Assembly (NCBI GenBank): GCA_047967505.1 | Contig: CM106538.1 | DNA length: 64,000 bases | Source of the DNA: Dipteris shenzhenensis | Taxonomy: Eukaryota; Polypodiophyta; Polypodiopsida; Gleicheniales | Reading direction: 5' to 3' (one strand) | Shown: piece by piece, positions 1-10,449 of the stretch | How positions within the stretch are numbered: the first letter of the stretch is position 1 | Layout of the letters: each line of letters opens with the position of its first letter | Program-made: the position numbers and the translations under genes | The notes under the pieces: model-generated | What the model was told of the DNA's origin: nothing | Database searches by the model: none | The model's input: only the letters and a program-made list of their open reading frames with translations

Positions 1-3000
1 CAAGCTCCTAAATCTGCGAAGCTTCTCGGTACCCAATGCCTTTGTAAAAATATCAGCCACCTGCTCCTCAGTGCTGACATAGACAAGATCAATCTCACCA
101 GCTAGAACCTTCTCTCTCACAAAGTGATAATGCACCTCAATGTGCTTCGTTCTAGCATGATAAACTGGGTTATTAGCAAGCATGATGCTGCTAATGTTGT
201 CACAATGAATGACAACTGCTGCATGAATTGACTGTCCCATATCTGCAAGTAGCTTCCATAACCAAGCTACCTCACATGCAGCCATTGCTGCACCCCTGTA
301 CTCAGCCTCTGTGCTCGACAAGGCAACTGTTGGCTGCTTCTTGCTGCTCCAACTGATGGCACCACTCCCAAGGGAAAACATAAAACCACTAGTAGATCTC
401 CTGTCTGAGACACTACCAGCCCAGTCAGCATCTGTGTATCCATGTACCTGTAATGCACACCCAGCTTCATAAAACAGTCCACAATGCAATGTGGACTTCA
501 CATACCGTAGTATGCGCCTAGCCGCATCCAAATGTGGCTTCCTTGGTGCCTGCATAAACTGACTCACCAGCCCCACAGCATAGCTCAAATCTGGTCTGGT
601 TATAGTCATGTAAATCAAGCTACCTACTATGTGCCTGTACATAGTAATATCTTCAAGAAGCTCACCTGTCTCTGCATTGAGCTTCACATTCTGCTCCAAT
701 GGAATAGAGATAGGCTTACAGCCTGTCATCCCATATTTGGACAGCATGTCCAAACCGTATTGCCTTTGCAACAGCCATATCCCACTCGGGGATCTAATAA
801 CCTCAATGCCCAAGAAGTAACGCAGCTCTCCCAAATCCTTCATCTCAAATTTCTGCTTCAACAGCAGCTTCACTTCATTAATGTCTGCATCACTATCACC
901 TGTAATAATCAAGTCATCAACATAGATGACTACAAGCACAATCCCTCTGTTTGTCCTTTTCACATAAAGTGAAAAATCTGAATTGGAAATCTGAAATCCA
1001 ATAGTGACAAGATATTGCCCTATCTTGTCTGACCATGCCCTCGGCACCTGTTTTAAGCCATACAAGGCTTTGCGCAACCTGCATACAAAATCGGGGTGTG
1101 AATTATCCTCATAACCTTCTGGCTGCATCATATAAACCTCTTCCTGCAAATCACCATGCAAGAAGGCATTTTTCACATCCATCTGATGCAAAGACCATCC
1201 CTTTGCAGCAGCCATAGCAATTACTGCTCTCACGGTTGCCATCCTTGCAACTGGGCTGAAAGTTTCCTCATAGTCAATTCCATATGTCTGCGCAAAACCT
1301 TTGGCAACCAATCTTGCCTTGTACCTGCTAACAGACCCATCAGCATTGTGCTTTACTTTGTAAACCCACTTGTAGCCAATAGCCTTCTTATCATGAGGCA
1401 AAGGCATCAAATCCCAAGTGTGGTTTGCATCCAAGGCAGCCATCTCTTCATCCATAGCTGCTTCCCAATTTTTATGCCCTACTGCATCCTCAAAACATGT
1501 GGGCTCTGGCTCCTCTAGAACCTTGACCATATAAGCATAGTGATGTGCTGTATACCCATCATATCTCAGCCTGTCAACTGGATACTTAATACGAGTGGAC
1601 CTCCGTACAACTGGATCAGTTGCAGGAGTCTTTAAATCATGCCTGCTTTTCCTTGCACCAGGTGTAACAACAGAAGGAATCCCAAGTTCCTCATCAAGGC
1701 TCATTTCAGAGCCGCTTGACTCTCCATCAACATGAGAGCTACCAGCAGACACATCAAACACTGGAGCATGGTCTACTTTTTCTTTTCCCTTATGTGATAC
1801 CTGCACAACACTATCAGGGCTGCCATGTGACGATTCACTAGATCTCAATCTCCCTGTCCATGCATTAGATCCACTAGTAGAGGACTCTCTGGGTCCACTC
1901 AAGGCTTGAGATTGCTGCTCTGCATTTATTGCAGCATTCCCATTTCCTGCATCTGCATCTCCTACCATAACAGTTGGTGCATACCAGCTGCTCATTTCAT
2001 CAAAAACAACATCTCTGCTCACTTGCATTTTGTGGGTGGAAGGGTTATAACAGCGATACCCTTTCTGGTGCAGAGCATATCCAATAAAGATGCATTTTTC
2101 TGCCTTTGGATCCAACTTTGTTCTCTTCTCATCAGGAACATGAACATAAGCTATGCAACCAAATACCTTCAAGTGAGAAATATCTGGTTTTTGGCCTGTA
2201 TACATTTCTTCAGGCGTCATGCCATGGACAGCTACAGTGGGGGTTCTGTTCATAATATAAACAGCAGTTGCTACTGCTTCAGCCCAAAAATAATCAGGCA
2301 TGTTTTTCTCATTTAGGATCGCCCGTCCTACTTCTGCAATATGCCTGTTCTTCCTTTCTGCAACCCCATTCTGCTGAGGGGTAGACGTGCATGAGTACTT
2401 CCTTTGAATTCCCTGTTCTTTTAGATATTCACAAAATTCTTCTGAAAAGTACTCTCCCCCTCCATCAGATTTTAGCACTTTAATATGCACACCTTTCTCT
2501 TTTTCAACCATGGCCTTAAAAGCCTTGAAATGGCTGAACACTTCACTTTTGTGCTTCATAAAATAAATCCACACCTTCCTAGTGTAGTCATCAATAAACG
2601 TCACATAATAATGGCATCCACCAATAGAAGCAGCTTTGGTTGTCCAAACATCTGAATGGATCACTTCCAAAGGTCTTCTGCTCACCTTAGCATTTTTGGG
2701 AAATGCATGTCTGGCCTGCTTACCCATTTGGCATGCTTCACATACCTTTTGCATTCCCTCAACTCTGAATTTAGGCAAACCTGCAACAATGTTTTTCGTT
2801 TGCATAGATTTCAGCCTTTGTATATTCACGTGCCCAATGTGCTTGTGCCATATCTCAATATCTGCAATGACACCTCTCCCATGCGCAAACATAGCAGCTT
2901 TCACCTCAAGCATATCAACATCCAAGGTGAACATTCTGCCATTTTTGTTGCCTTTCGCAACCAAGCGGCACTTATTTTTCAAGTCCTCAACAAAGCATCC

Positions 3001-4275
3001 ATCAGGATTAAATCTAACCTGTAGACCTTGCTCAACCATCTGGCCAACTGAAACCAGGTTCTTAGTGATTTTTGGAACATGAAGTACATATGCCAAGTAC
3101 TTCGTTTTGCCATCCTGCATAGCCAATGGCACTTTACCAACCTGCGTAATTAGGTGCGCAGCATCATCACCTGTTTCAACATAACCTGGCTTATCCAAAT
3201 TTCTAACATCATGAAACCACTCACCATGACTGGTCATGTGGTTAGAGGCACCTGAATCAACATACCAAACATCATTGCAAGCTGCAGCATCTCCTGACAT
3301 GGAGTTAACCATATGCTGCATCACAAAAAGGTGCTCATTTCTATCGTCACCATGCCCACTTGATGATGCATAGTTGCTTTGCTGCAACTTCCCACTTTTG
3401 ATGTCATTCTGCTTTTTATAGCATGTATTCTCCTTGTGTCCAGGCTTTCCACAATAATAGCATTCTGTGCTGCTATTTACTTGCTGGTTCCTTTGCCATG
3501 AACCACGGCCTTTTTGGCTCCCCCTGCCTCTAGAACTACCACGTCCTCCTCCATAGGACTGGTTTTCCTGTTGTTGCTGTTGGTTCTGATTTCCTGCACG
3601 GCCACCAAAATGGCCTCTTCCTCTACCCCTGCCTCTACTTGTATTCGAGTAGAAAGCAGCCTCTTGAGAAGTTGAGGTGGCTGAACCACCATTCCTTTGC
3701 TCTTCACTCAGCAAGAGAGCAATAAGTTCCTGAAAATTAGGAAATGTTTCACGGACTCCAATGGATGTCCGAAACTGTGCATAATCTTTCCCAAGACCAT
3801 TCAAGGTCACGGACACTAAGTCCTCGTCATCAACAGGTGCTCCAATGGAGGCAAGAGAATCTGCAAGGCCTTTCACCTTCAAGGAATACTCATTTATATT
3901 CAGATTTTTCCTTTGCACATTGTGCAACTCCTGCTTTAGCTGCATCTTTCGTGCTTTGGTATTTGTGCTATACAGCTTCACCAATGTATCCATGCTTCCT
4001 TAGGCGTCTCTACATCTTGTATATGCACAATCATAGAATCTGAAATGCTAACAGACAGCCAATACAGGCATTTTCTGGCTTTTTCATGCCATTCTTTAAA
4101 GGCCTTCAATTCAGCAGGAGTGGGAGGCAGCACCCAAAACTGGTTCTGCAGTTTCACCACTGATGTACTCCCAAACTCCCTTTCCCATAAGGAAGTTTGT
4201 CATCCTGAACTTCCATGCTTGGAAGTTGTTCTTGTCAAGCTTCTCACTGACAATGGTAGACAGATTCTCAGACAT
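1..4275 (-). pseudogene. copia gag-pol polyprotein, pol frame open, gag frameshifted
   Basis: The polyprotein starts with MSENLSTIVSEKLDKNNF at 4275 and gives a UBN2-type gag. A CX2CX4HX4C zinc knuckle (CYYCGKPGHKENTC) lies at 3421-3462. The protease motif VDSGAS is near 3244-3261, the integrase core at about 2660-2450 (FIDDY, SDGGGEY), the reverse transcriptase YVDD at 913-924, and RNase H (DADWAG, SSTEAEYRG) at about 430-280. From about 3990 to position 1 one frame appears free of stops, roughly 1,330 codons, and runs off the window. The gag is broken twice: a one-base loss near 3991 (GAAGCATGG-ATACATTG) and another shift near 4115-4150. Pol could be functional at the protein level if supplied in trans. 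The frame was followed through conserved motifs and spot checks, not codon by codon. Confidence 0.88.
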
Positions 4276-4835
4276 TTTACAAATCACGAATTGCAACAGC
4301 AACCTGTAAACACAGCAAATGCCTCACAAGGGCAAATAGCAAAACTTCTGCAAAAAGCCTCACAGGGGCAGATCTGCAACACTGACGAAAGTGGTATTTC
4401 ACCACACAGTCACTTCCTAGTGACGATTTTGCATCAACAGGCAACAGGCGTGAATCTGCAACTCCCAATATCTCTGCACACAGGCATACGATGCAATTTC
4501 TGTGGCACCTTTCCACCGACTAGCCGCGCAGTGCAGCGAAAAACAGGGCCTTTTTCTGAGTGCCTGCGAAGAACTTCCGCCTTCAAAACGGGCCCCGAAA
4601 CGGCCTCAAATCAAAAAAATAAAGTCACCAAGGGCTTTGCCCTTACCCGCAGCATATACTGCGCTCTCGCCACACCGCGAAGGGCCTCTCAATCTGAAAC
4701 AGTGCACTCCTGCACTTCTGGCTGTGCTACCTGCAGAGATTTGCTCCCAAACTCGAAATAGGAAAGCAACACTGGTCCTCTTACCAGGACACCACAAACT
4801 TGGCTTGCTTTCTTGAGCTCCTTACCACGAACAAG

Positions 4836-4847
4836 GCTCTGATACCA
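4836..4847 (-). other. Primer-binding site (initiator tRNA-Met type)
   Basis: On the minus strand the 12 bases TGGTATCAGAGC directly follow the LTR. They complement the 3' end of plant initiator tRNA-Met, the usual minus-strand primer of copia elements. The same site is at 49686 and 35658, with one variant base at 14355. Confidence 0.9.
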
Positions 4848-5145
4848 TGTAAAGAATAAGGGAGAGAGATAGGAGACTCAAGTTCAGCTTTCTTCACAAC
4901 ACACAAAAGAGAGAGGACACAAGGTTGGAGGGTGAAGCCTTTCTTCACTTTTGCACACAACAACAATACAATAGAAGAGGGAAATACCCTATATGTCAAA
5001 CCCTAGAATACGTGGTTCATATGTGAACCCAAACCAAAAGCATACGTGGTAGTCTAACTACACCACGAGTACAACTAACATAGGCGGTGACATAAATGAT
5101 AGTCATCCAGGAGATATATCGGGGGTAGAGCTTGATATCTCAACA
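4848..5145 (-). repeat. 5' LTR of copia family A copy 1
   Basis: On the minus strand the LTR begins TGTTGAGATATC and ends in CA, immediately before the primer-binding site. It is 298 bp, against 352-355 bp for the other family A LTRs. A TATA-like stretch (ACATATAGGG) lies in its 3' half, matching the same motif in the other copies and probably serving as the element promoter. Confidence 0.85.
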
Positions 5146-5433
5146 CATTTGACATGCAAGTCAGGATCCATCCGGTGTCCGGGCTCACACATGGCTTCTC
5201 CTCATATGGGGGCCTTACAACTTGAGCACCTTGGACCACTGGTGGTTACCAGGAGGGTGGGGCATTGAGCATATCTAACATGCTAGACCCACGAGACATT
5301 GCCTCCACCCTTCCTCCTCTAGCTCCACCACCTCCATGGCATCTGTGCACACAATCCCATCCGAGTCCGTGGTGGTGCCTCCCTCGAATCTCGTGAGCCC
5401 TCCCCCAACTCTCGTGAGGTCTCCAGGTCTCTC

Positions 5434-5913
5434 GTGATGTCCCATAAGCCCACTCCCCAGTCTCATGAGCCTTCTCCTCCTCCCAAGTCCTGTGAGCCCA
5501 TTCCCCAGTCTTATGAGCCCACTCCCAAGCCCCAAGAGCATGAGCCTTCCCCTCAGCCTCAGCATTCCCCTCACCCTCAGCCTTCTTCCCCTCAGCCTTC
5601 CCCTCAGCCTTCCCCTCAGCCTTCCCCTCAATCTTCCCCTCAACCTTCCCCTCAGCCTTCCCCTTGTCCTTCCCCTCCCCATGAGAGCACTCCCCCAATT
5701 GAGCAACATATCTTTGAGAACCTCCCTTCCCCTGAGCCTTCCCCTCCCCATGAGAGGACTCCCTCGCATGAGCAAAATGTATTCGATAACCTCCCAGACA
5801 TAGAGAGGCTTCCTAAGGTCCAACAGACTGTTAGGAAGAGCATAATCTTCCCTCTCTCGGTGATACAGCTCATCGTGGAAATGGCACTTGTGGCCATAAA
5901 GAGGGTAAAGTAG
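5434..5913 (+). CDS. Hypothetical Pro/Ser-rich protein (159 aa), doubtful
   Basis: The predicted protein has an N-terminal two-thirds dominated by repeats of the type QPSPQPSP and SHEPSPPP. It is followed by about 50 residues of ordinary composition (IFENLPSPEPS, then VQQTVRKSIIFPLSVIQLIV) with one hydrophobic stretch but no recognised domain. The repeat is encoded by a 12-bp minisatellite, and two other frames are also open across it, which weakens the case for real coding. It could be a piece of a wall-type proline-rich protein or of a transposon ORF. No start context or partner gene supports either reading. Confidence 0.2.
   Translation: MMSHKPTPQSHEPSPPPKSCEPIPQSYEPTPKPQEHEPSPQPQHSPHPQPSSPQPSPQPSPQPSPQSSPQPSPQPSPCPSPPHESTPPIEQHIFENLPSPEPSPPHERTPSHEQNVFDNLPDIERLPKVQQTVRKSIIFPLSVIQLIVEMALVAIKRVK
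5559..5685 (+). repeat. 12-bp minisatellite (CCCCTCAGCCTT type)
   Basis: About ten tandem copies of a 12-bp pyrimidine-rich unit with single-base variants (cagccttcccct, caatcttcccct, caaccttcccct). Because 12 is a multiple of 3, every frame stays open through it. Confidence 0.85.
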
Positions 5914-6561
5914 ATGCCGAGGAAGCCCCATCCCAAAGAAGGACAAAGCTCAGGACATCTACGAGAGGAGGATTCGGAGAAGGATCAATGCAAAAAAGAG
6001 TAGCGCAAGAAATTTAAGGCAGACAGGAGGCTGTGGGACCATGTTTGGGTACCTACTATAAAGCCTCCACTAAGAGTCAGGAAGCCATACAGAGTGAAGC
6101 TAGGAGCACAGGCCCTAAGGTAGATCAGACAAATGTAGAAGATGACCGACAAACTAATCCCGCATGCTCCCTTCGAATGTGGGGTATGGGAGATAGCACA
6201 AGGATACAAGGACGATGTATGATTTAGCACAGGAGCTATGGGGGCGCTCCAGGAGGCTGAGGAGCAAGTGACCACCATTCTGCTCAAGGACGCCAACTTT
6301 TGTGCCATCCACACAAAGCACGTCACAGTCATGAAAAGGACATGGCTCTAGCAAAGCGGCTATGGAGTGACCCAAGCTTGAAGCCCTAGATTCTCTTGCA
6401 ACCCTCTCTTAGCACTTAGACCCCCCTTGCCCTTGAAGGCACTATCTTGTATCGACGGCCCAAGGGCCGATCTTTTTTAATAAAATATATCCACATTCTC
6501 TACAGTTTCGCATTGTTGTGTATTCTCCATGTTTATAACTGAAGTTACTGATCATTTAAAT

Positions 6562-6767
6562 GTAAGTTTTGAATTCTGTCAAATCCTGAAGGAATTTCAC
6601 CATCGCGCAAAATGGGAAAGTGTCCGGACATCTCCAGGAGCCAAAAAGTGCCCAAATTTGTGCCGTGTTGGGTTTTAGGCTTTCTAGGCTCCTGGTGACA
6701 TCTCAGACACGTTTCCCTTCTGCACAATGGTGAAATTCCTGTAGGATTTGGCAAAAATGAACTTTTG
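6562..6767. repeat. Imperfect foldback (long hairpin), MITE-like or miRNA-precursor-like
   Basis: The left arm 6562-6642 and right arm 6687-6767 are inverted copies with scattered mismatches. Examples are CAAATCCTGAAGGAATTTCACCAT against its complement in the right arm, and CCAGGAGCC against GGCTCCTGG. The 44-base centre also contains partly complementary stretches (AGCC, AAAA, CCCAA), so the whole 206 bp can fold on itself. I see no clear flanking target duplication. Confidence 0.7.
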
Positions 6768-6983
6768 ATACCCAGGATTGGTGAAAATGATACTAAATTG
6801 GCTAGAAATGTATCAAATTAACACAATTAAAATGATGGAGAAAATATATCATCAATGACTTAAACAAAATACAATGGAATTCATGATGAGCAACGATAAC
6901 TTAAAACAAATAATAAAGACATGTAGTCATGTATCCATTGAAATATCCATAAATTAAATATATGTTTATATATACAAAAGGCC
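6768..6983. other. AT-rich spacer
   Basis: AT-rich sequence with no ORF or repeat that I recognise. It lies between the foldback and the gene relic on the minus strand and could be 3'-flanking sequence of that relic. Confidence 0.4.
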
Positions 6984-7496
6984 TCACAGGCTATCTTTCT
7001 TCTTGGCTAGTTCGAGTACATTGACAATAAGGGTCTTTGAATCCCCTACTAGATTCCTAGATATAAATCTAGCCACAATAGCACTAACATCCTCCTCTCC
7101 TGCTGCCAAAGACATAGCCATTTGCTGTCAATGCCCTACCATGAATGTTCGATCCAAAGGCATTGATAGCAGCTAGGCAGTGTACCAAAATGACTTTGTC
7201 AGCATTCCAAGTAATGTTGGAGTATTCGATAGCGTGCGGCAATGCCTTGCACTTCAACAGCTTCGAAGGACCTCGAGGAGAAAATTTGCTTTGAAAGACC
7301 ACGATATGCTCTGCGACTTTGCCAAGGTAATGGGCCAAAGAATGATCTCACCCAAATGCGCTGCGAACATTACCCCATCGAGATGAGAATTCATCAAGCT
7401 CAAATGTGTCCTACAACAATTCAACAAACATTAGAAAACCGACAAAACAAATTATACCGAAAGAACATCAAAATAAAAAATATTGTCCAAACTTAC
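6984..7496 (-). pseudogene. Relic of an unrecognised gene with a short intron
   Basis: On the minus strand a terminal exon runs from about 7410 to a TGA at 6984-6986. Its text looks coding: DTFELDEFSSRWGNVRSAFG, then LAHYLGKVAEHIVVFQSKF, then HCLAAINAFGSNIHGRAL, and after a frameshift AAGEEDVSAIVARFISRNL to a lysine-rich end (AKKKDSL). An 86-bp candidate intron (7411-7496) has donor GTAAGT and acceptor TTGTTGTAG. The exon carries one in-frame TGA near 7350 and a frameshift near 7110-7120, so it is probably dead. The upstream exon (about 7497-7560) cannot be resolved in frame. I do not recognise the family. It could be host gene or transposon derived. Confidence 0.5.
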
Positions 7497-8043
7497 CACT
7501 ACAGCATCATCGCTTCTATCCCTTCCTCATTTGCAATGTTGATGGAACCAGGTGCTGTGTGATGTTCCATTTGGGAGGCCTAGGATGGGTTGGAACCACA
7601 AGAGTAGAATGCACCACTTCACTATGGATTGATAGCTCCCAATGATCACCAAGTCATTGCCCTCCTATTATTCCATTAGCTAGTGGAATCCCAACTAGCT
7701 TTCCCTTCTCATTTCTTCTACACCCATCCCATTTTCTTTGCATAAAAAAATAGCTCATGGCTATATATCGCTCCCCCTTTTCCTATGCAAGAAAATGCTC
7801 GCCTTTCTTCAATGCATCATAATCCTTGGAGTGTTAAGAGCATGTCCCATGCTCTCATAATAAAGCTAACAGAACGGTCAGCAATCCTTTTCCTTGACGG
7901 GGATGTCTTAAAACACTCGCGAGCTCTCTTTTGTCTTTGCCTCTGCCTGTGCTTCTGTCTAAAGCTATGAATGCCTGATCATTAGAATGAACCTTACATG
8001 CTTGAATGGCTTGAGTCCTGATTTCTTCACCAAGTAGGATTGA
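7497..8043. other. No gene recognised
   Basis: Possible upstream exon of the relic at 6984-7496, read on the minus strand, then ordinary AT/GC-balanced sequence with only short ORFs. I see nothing assignable. Confidence 0.4.
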
Positions 8044-8697
8044 CTAAAGTTCTTCCAGTGTCGGAATTAGCCGTTGGATGGCAATACTCTGGACTAGATT
8101 CTCATATCCCTCTCCTAGTCCATTCAGAATGACTTGAATCATTTCTGTGGGGTTCATAGTCTCTCCTGCTGCTGCAAGTTGATTGTTGTAGTCTTTTATG
8201 CGGAGTACATAAGCATGGCTGGTTTCACTGCTGTTGCGAAAACTCTGGTTGATTTGGTTTCTTAGGGTGAGAATTTTGGATGTGTTCTTGGACTCGTAGA
8301 GAGCTGTGAACATATCCCATGCTTTTTTCGATGTCTTGACTATGTTGAGCTGTCCTAGCATGACATCTTGCACATTCTACTTGATCAGGTGATAGGCATA
8401 CTTGTCTTTCTTATCCCATTTTGCCTAAGTTCGGGCAATGGCAGGATCTACTATTGACCAGTGCGAAAACTATTTATGTAGCTATAGATGCCATTGTAGA
8501 TCCTATTGCTGGTGCTATGACAACAGATGGAGTAGAGCTACTTGTCGATGGATCGGCCAATGGTCTAGGTGTAGACCCATCGACATACTCCCATTTGTCC
8601 TGAAGTACAAGAATGTCTCCATTCGGTATTTCCATGTACCGTAATTGGATTTGTCTAACTTAGTAGATGCCTCCAGATTGAGGTTGCTAGTCGACAT
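8044..8697 (-). pseudogene. copia gag relic (UBN2-type), separate family
   Basis: On the minus strand the fragment opens with MSTSNLNLEASTKLDKSNYG at 8697, the usual N-terminus of a copia gag (L-D-K-S/N-N-Y-x-x-W-K). After a frameshift it continues with MQDVMLGQLNIVKTSKKAWD (8373), a stretch typical of the UBN2 domain (AWDMFTALYESKN, LNGLGEGYENLV). It stops at LIPTLEEL near 8044, where a family gag would continue to the zinc knuckle. No protease, integrase or LTR follows on either side. The sequence is unlike families A, B and C, so this is a fourth copia lineage left as a truncated scrap. Confidence 0.8.
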
Positions 8698-9639
8698 GGT
8701 GAAAGAAATGTACTCAGAAGTGTCGTGAAAATCTCTATATGAATCAACTACAAATACACTGACTATGCCAAGTGAAATCTCTGACCTGTCGATGAAGATA
8801 AAACTACAATATATAAAATCTGATCTGTATTACAAGGCTTGTGGCAATGATGTCGAGAATAGCCAAGAGGCTTTACAAGGCTGAAATGATGTGCACAATG
8901 CTATGAGATAGCCAAATAGGCTTTACAATGGTGGCATGTGTGTGTGAAATCAAATGCTATCTGCCCACTAATGCCTCTAAACTCTAAAGTCTGCTCACTG
9001 AACTGATGAACGTAAGGTTTCAGGTAATGTAATGATGTGAAACCGTATGTGAGTGTATGGACTGACTCCGAGTAGGTACTAGTCAGGAATTTTGGGCATG
9101 GCTTAGATTGGCAACTTGGGGAAATTCAAAGCGTCCCCTCTATGGCGATCTAGTCTACTCTGATCTAGATCTATACCAACCATCGATCGGTAAAAGAATA
9201 GCAAATAGTTCCTTTTCTTTTGTTCTTTTTAAGTGCTGGGTCAGATGCGTCAATGTAGAGGCAAATGTGCATGAAGGAAGTGGTTTTGTCCGCGAGGTTA
9301 AAATGTGAGTGTAACTTATGTTGAAATGTGTGCGATGTGATGAGCGTGTAGAGCACGAAAAAACGAGCAACTTTCCTTTTTGGAGCACCCTCAAATTCTT
9401 CCTGGATCAAGAGATACGACTTGATCTAAGTAGAGGGGCAAAAGGAGTGCAAATGGTGCTCAATGATGATGTGTCACTGTGGGTCACATGCAGTGATGAT
9501 GTGGCACTATGCCTAGCAAGAGGCGTGCCAATGGAGCTTGTGTTGAGGTGGAAGGAGTGGTCACATGAAGTGACTATGGAGCACTGTGAGTGCCTGGAGA
9601 GGTCAGTGCTGATTGTGGACAGCTAAGATGGCACTGCTG
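8698..9639. other. Region 5' of the gag relic; no gene recognised
   Basis: Sequence upstream of the minus-strand gag start, where a leader or LTR would be expected. I could not identify LTR ends or a primer-binding site. Short plus-strand ORFs here lack any recognisable motif. Confidence 0.35.
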
Positions 9640-9850
9640 AGGTGGCACAAATGATGATGTCAGCAAGGTGACATGGTAATGATGATGTGACATTGATGAC
9701 ATGGCCAGATGATGTGGTAGATGATGTGTCGCTAATGACATGCCATATGACATGGTAGATGATGTGTCATTGATGATATGGCACTGCAAACATGTTAGTG
9801 ATGACATGTCAAATAAGGTTGATGTGGCACTTGCTGATGTGGCAGTGGAT
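9640..9850 (+). repeat. Degenerate GATGATGTG minisatellite
   Basis: Repeated variants of gatgatgtggca, gatgatgtgtca and gatgacatggca occur at irregular spacing of about 10-30 bp. Similar words begin as early as 9460. No coding potential is apparent. Confidence 0.6.
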
Positions 9851-10449
9851 AAGCTACCACATGGTAGTCTCTTAATCACACCTTGATTAGGGAACCATGG
9901 TTAAACCTTACCTCGGTTGGCTTGACCAACCTTATCCAACCCATTTGAGGTGAGGTTCTGGTGAGGATGAGGAAGCTGCCACATGTCACTTCGTGGACAA
10001 TCAAAATCTTGTAGATTCTGACGGAATCTTAGAGATTCCATCTCCTACGTTGGAGCTTGTGGGCTCTGAGTCACGTGCAGCTGAGCGAGTGTCGAGGCTA
10101 GAGCCATCGGTCATTCGAGGGAGTCTTGGAGCTCTGTGGAGGACGTTGGTCACCTGTGGATGTTAGCGTGCAATTGTTGGAGAGGCTGTGAGACATGTTG
10201 AAGGAGTCTCTTGTGCCTTGGCATTAGGGAGCTACAGAGTAGTTTGATGATGGAGGCGCTGGCCATGCTGGAGCTAGGAGAAAAGTCAACTATTCGTAGC
10301 AAGAGGAGTTGGTGCAAGAGCTTGCTGGAGGCCATTGGAGTGAGGCTGCTGACGGCGGAGCTGTTTTGCCTAAGGTTCTTAGGAGCCACGTTTTGGCCGA
10401 GATGCAGGAGCCTTTTGCTGGAATGGAAGCTTGGTGATGCACCGTTCTA
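9851..10449. other. Lead-in to the LINE relic; no gene recognised
   Basis: No recognisable domain. The 3' part (about 10280-10450) could belong to the LINE that becomes recognisable from 10490, but the frame is too broken to say. Confidence 0.3.

Larger units (their letters stand above)
1..5145 (-). mobile_element. Ty1/copia retrotransposon, family A, copy 1 (cut by window edge)
   Basis: Read on the minus strand this is a copia element in the order 5' LTR (5145-4848), primer-binding site, leader, gag, protease, integrase, reverse transcriptase and RNase H. The coding region reaches position 1, so the 3' end and 3' LTR lie outside the window and no target duplication can be tested. The same family recurs at 22305-24148, 31620-32427, 33345-34052, 49334-54413 and 56981-57944. 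This copy has the best preserved pol in the window. Its LTR is shorter and clearly diverged from the other family A LTRs, so it may be a separate sublineage. Confidence 0.95.
5146..6540. other. Unrecognised stretch with Pro/Ser-rich low complexity
   Basis: No known gene is recognised. It holds one long plus-strand ORF (5434-5913) made largely of Pro-Ser-Glu-Gln repeats. AATAAAA occurs near 6479, just after a short GC hairpin and T run, and could be a polyadenylation signal for a plus-strand transcript. Confidence 0.4.

Noticed and set aside
6456-6478. GC hairpin (CGGCCC-AA-GGGCCG) followed by a T6 run, like a bacterial intrinsic terminator
   Set aside because: Everything around it is plant nuclear sequence. 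The following AATAAAA makes a polyadenylation context more sensible.
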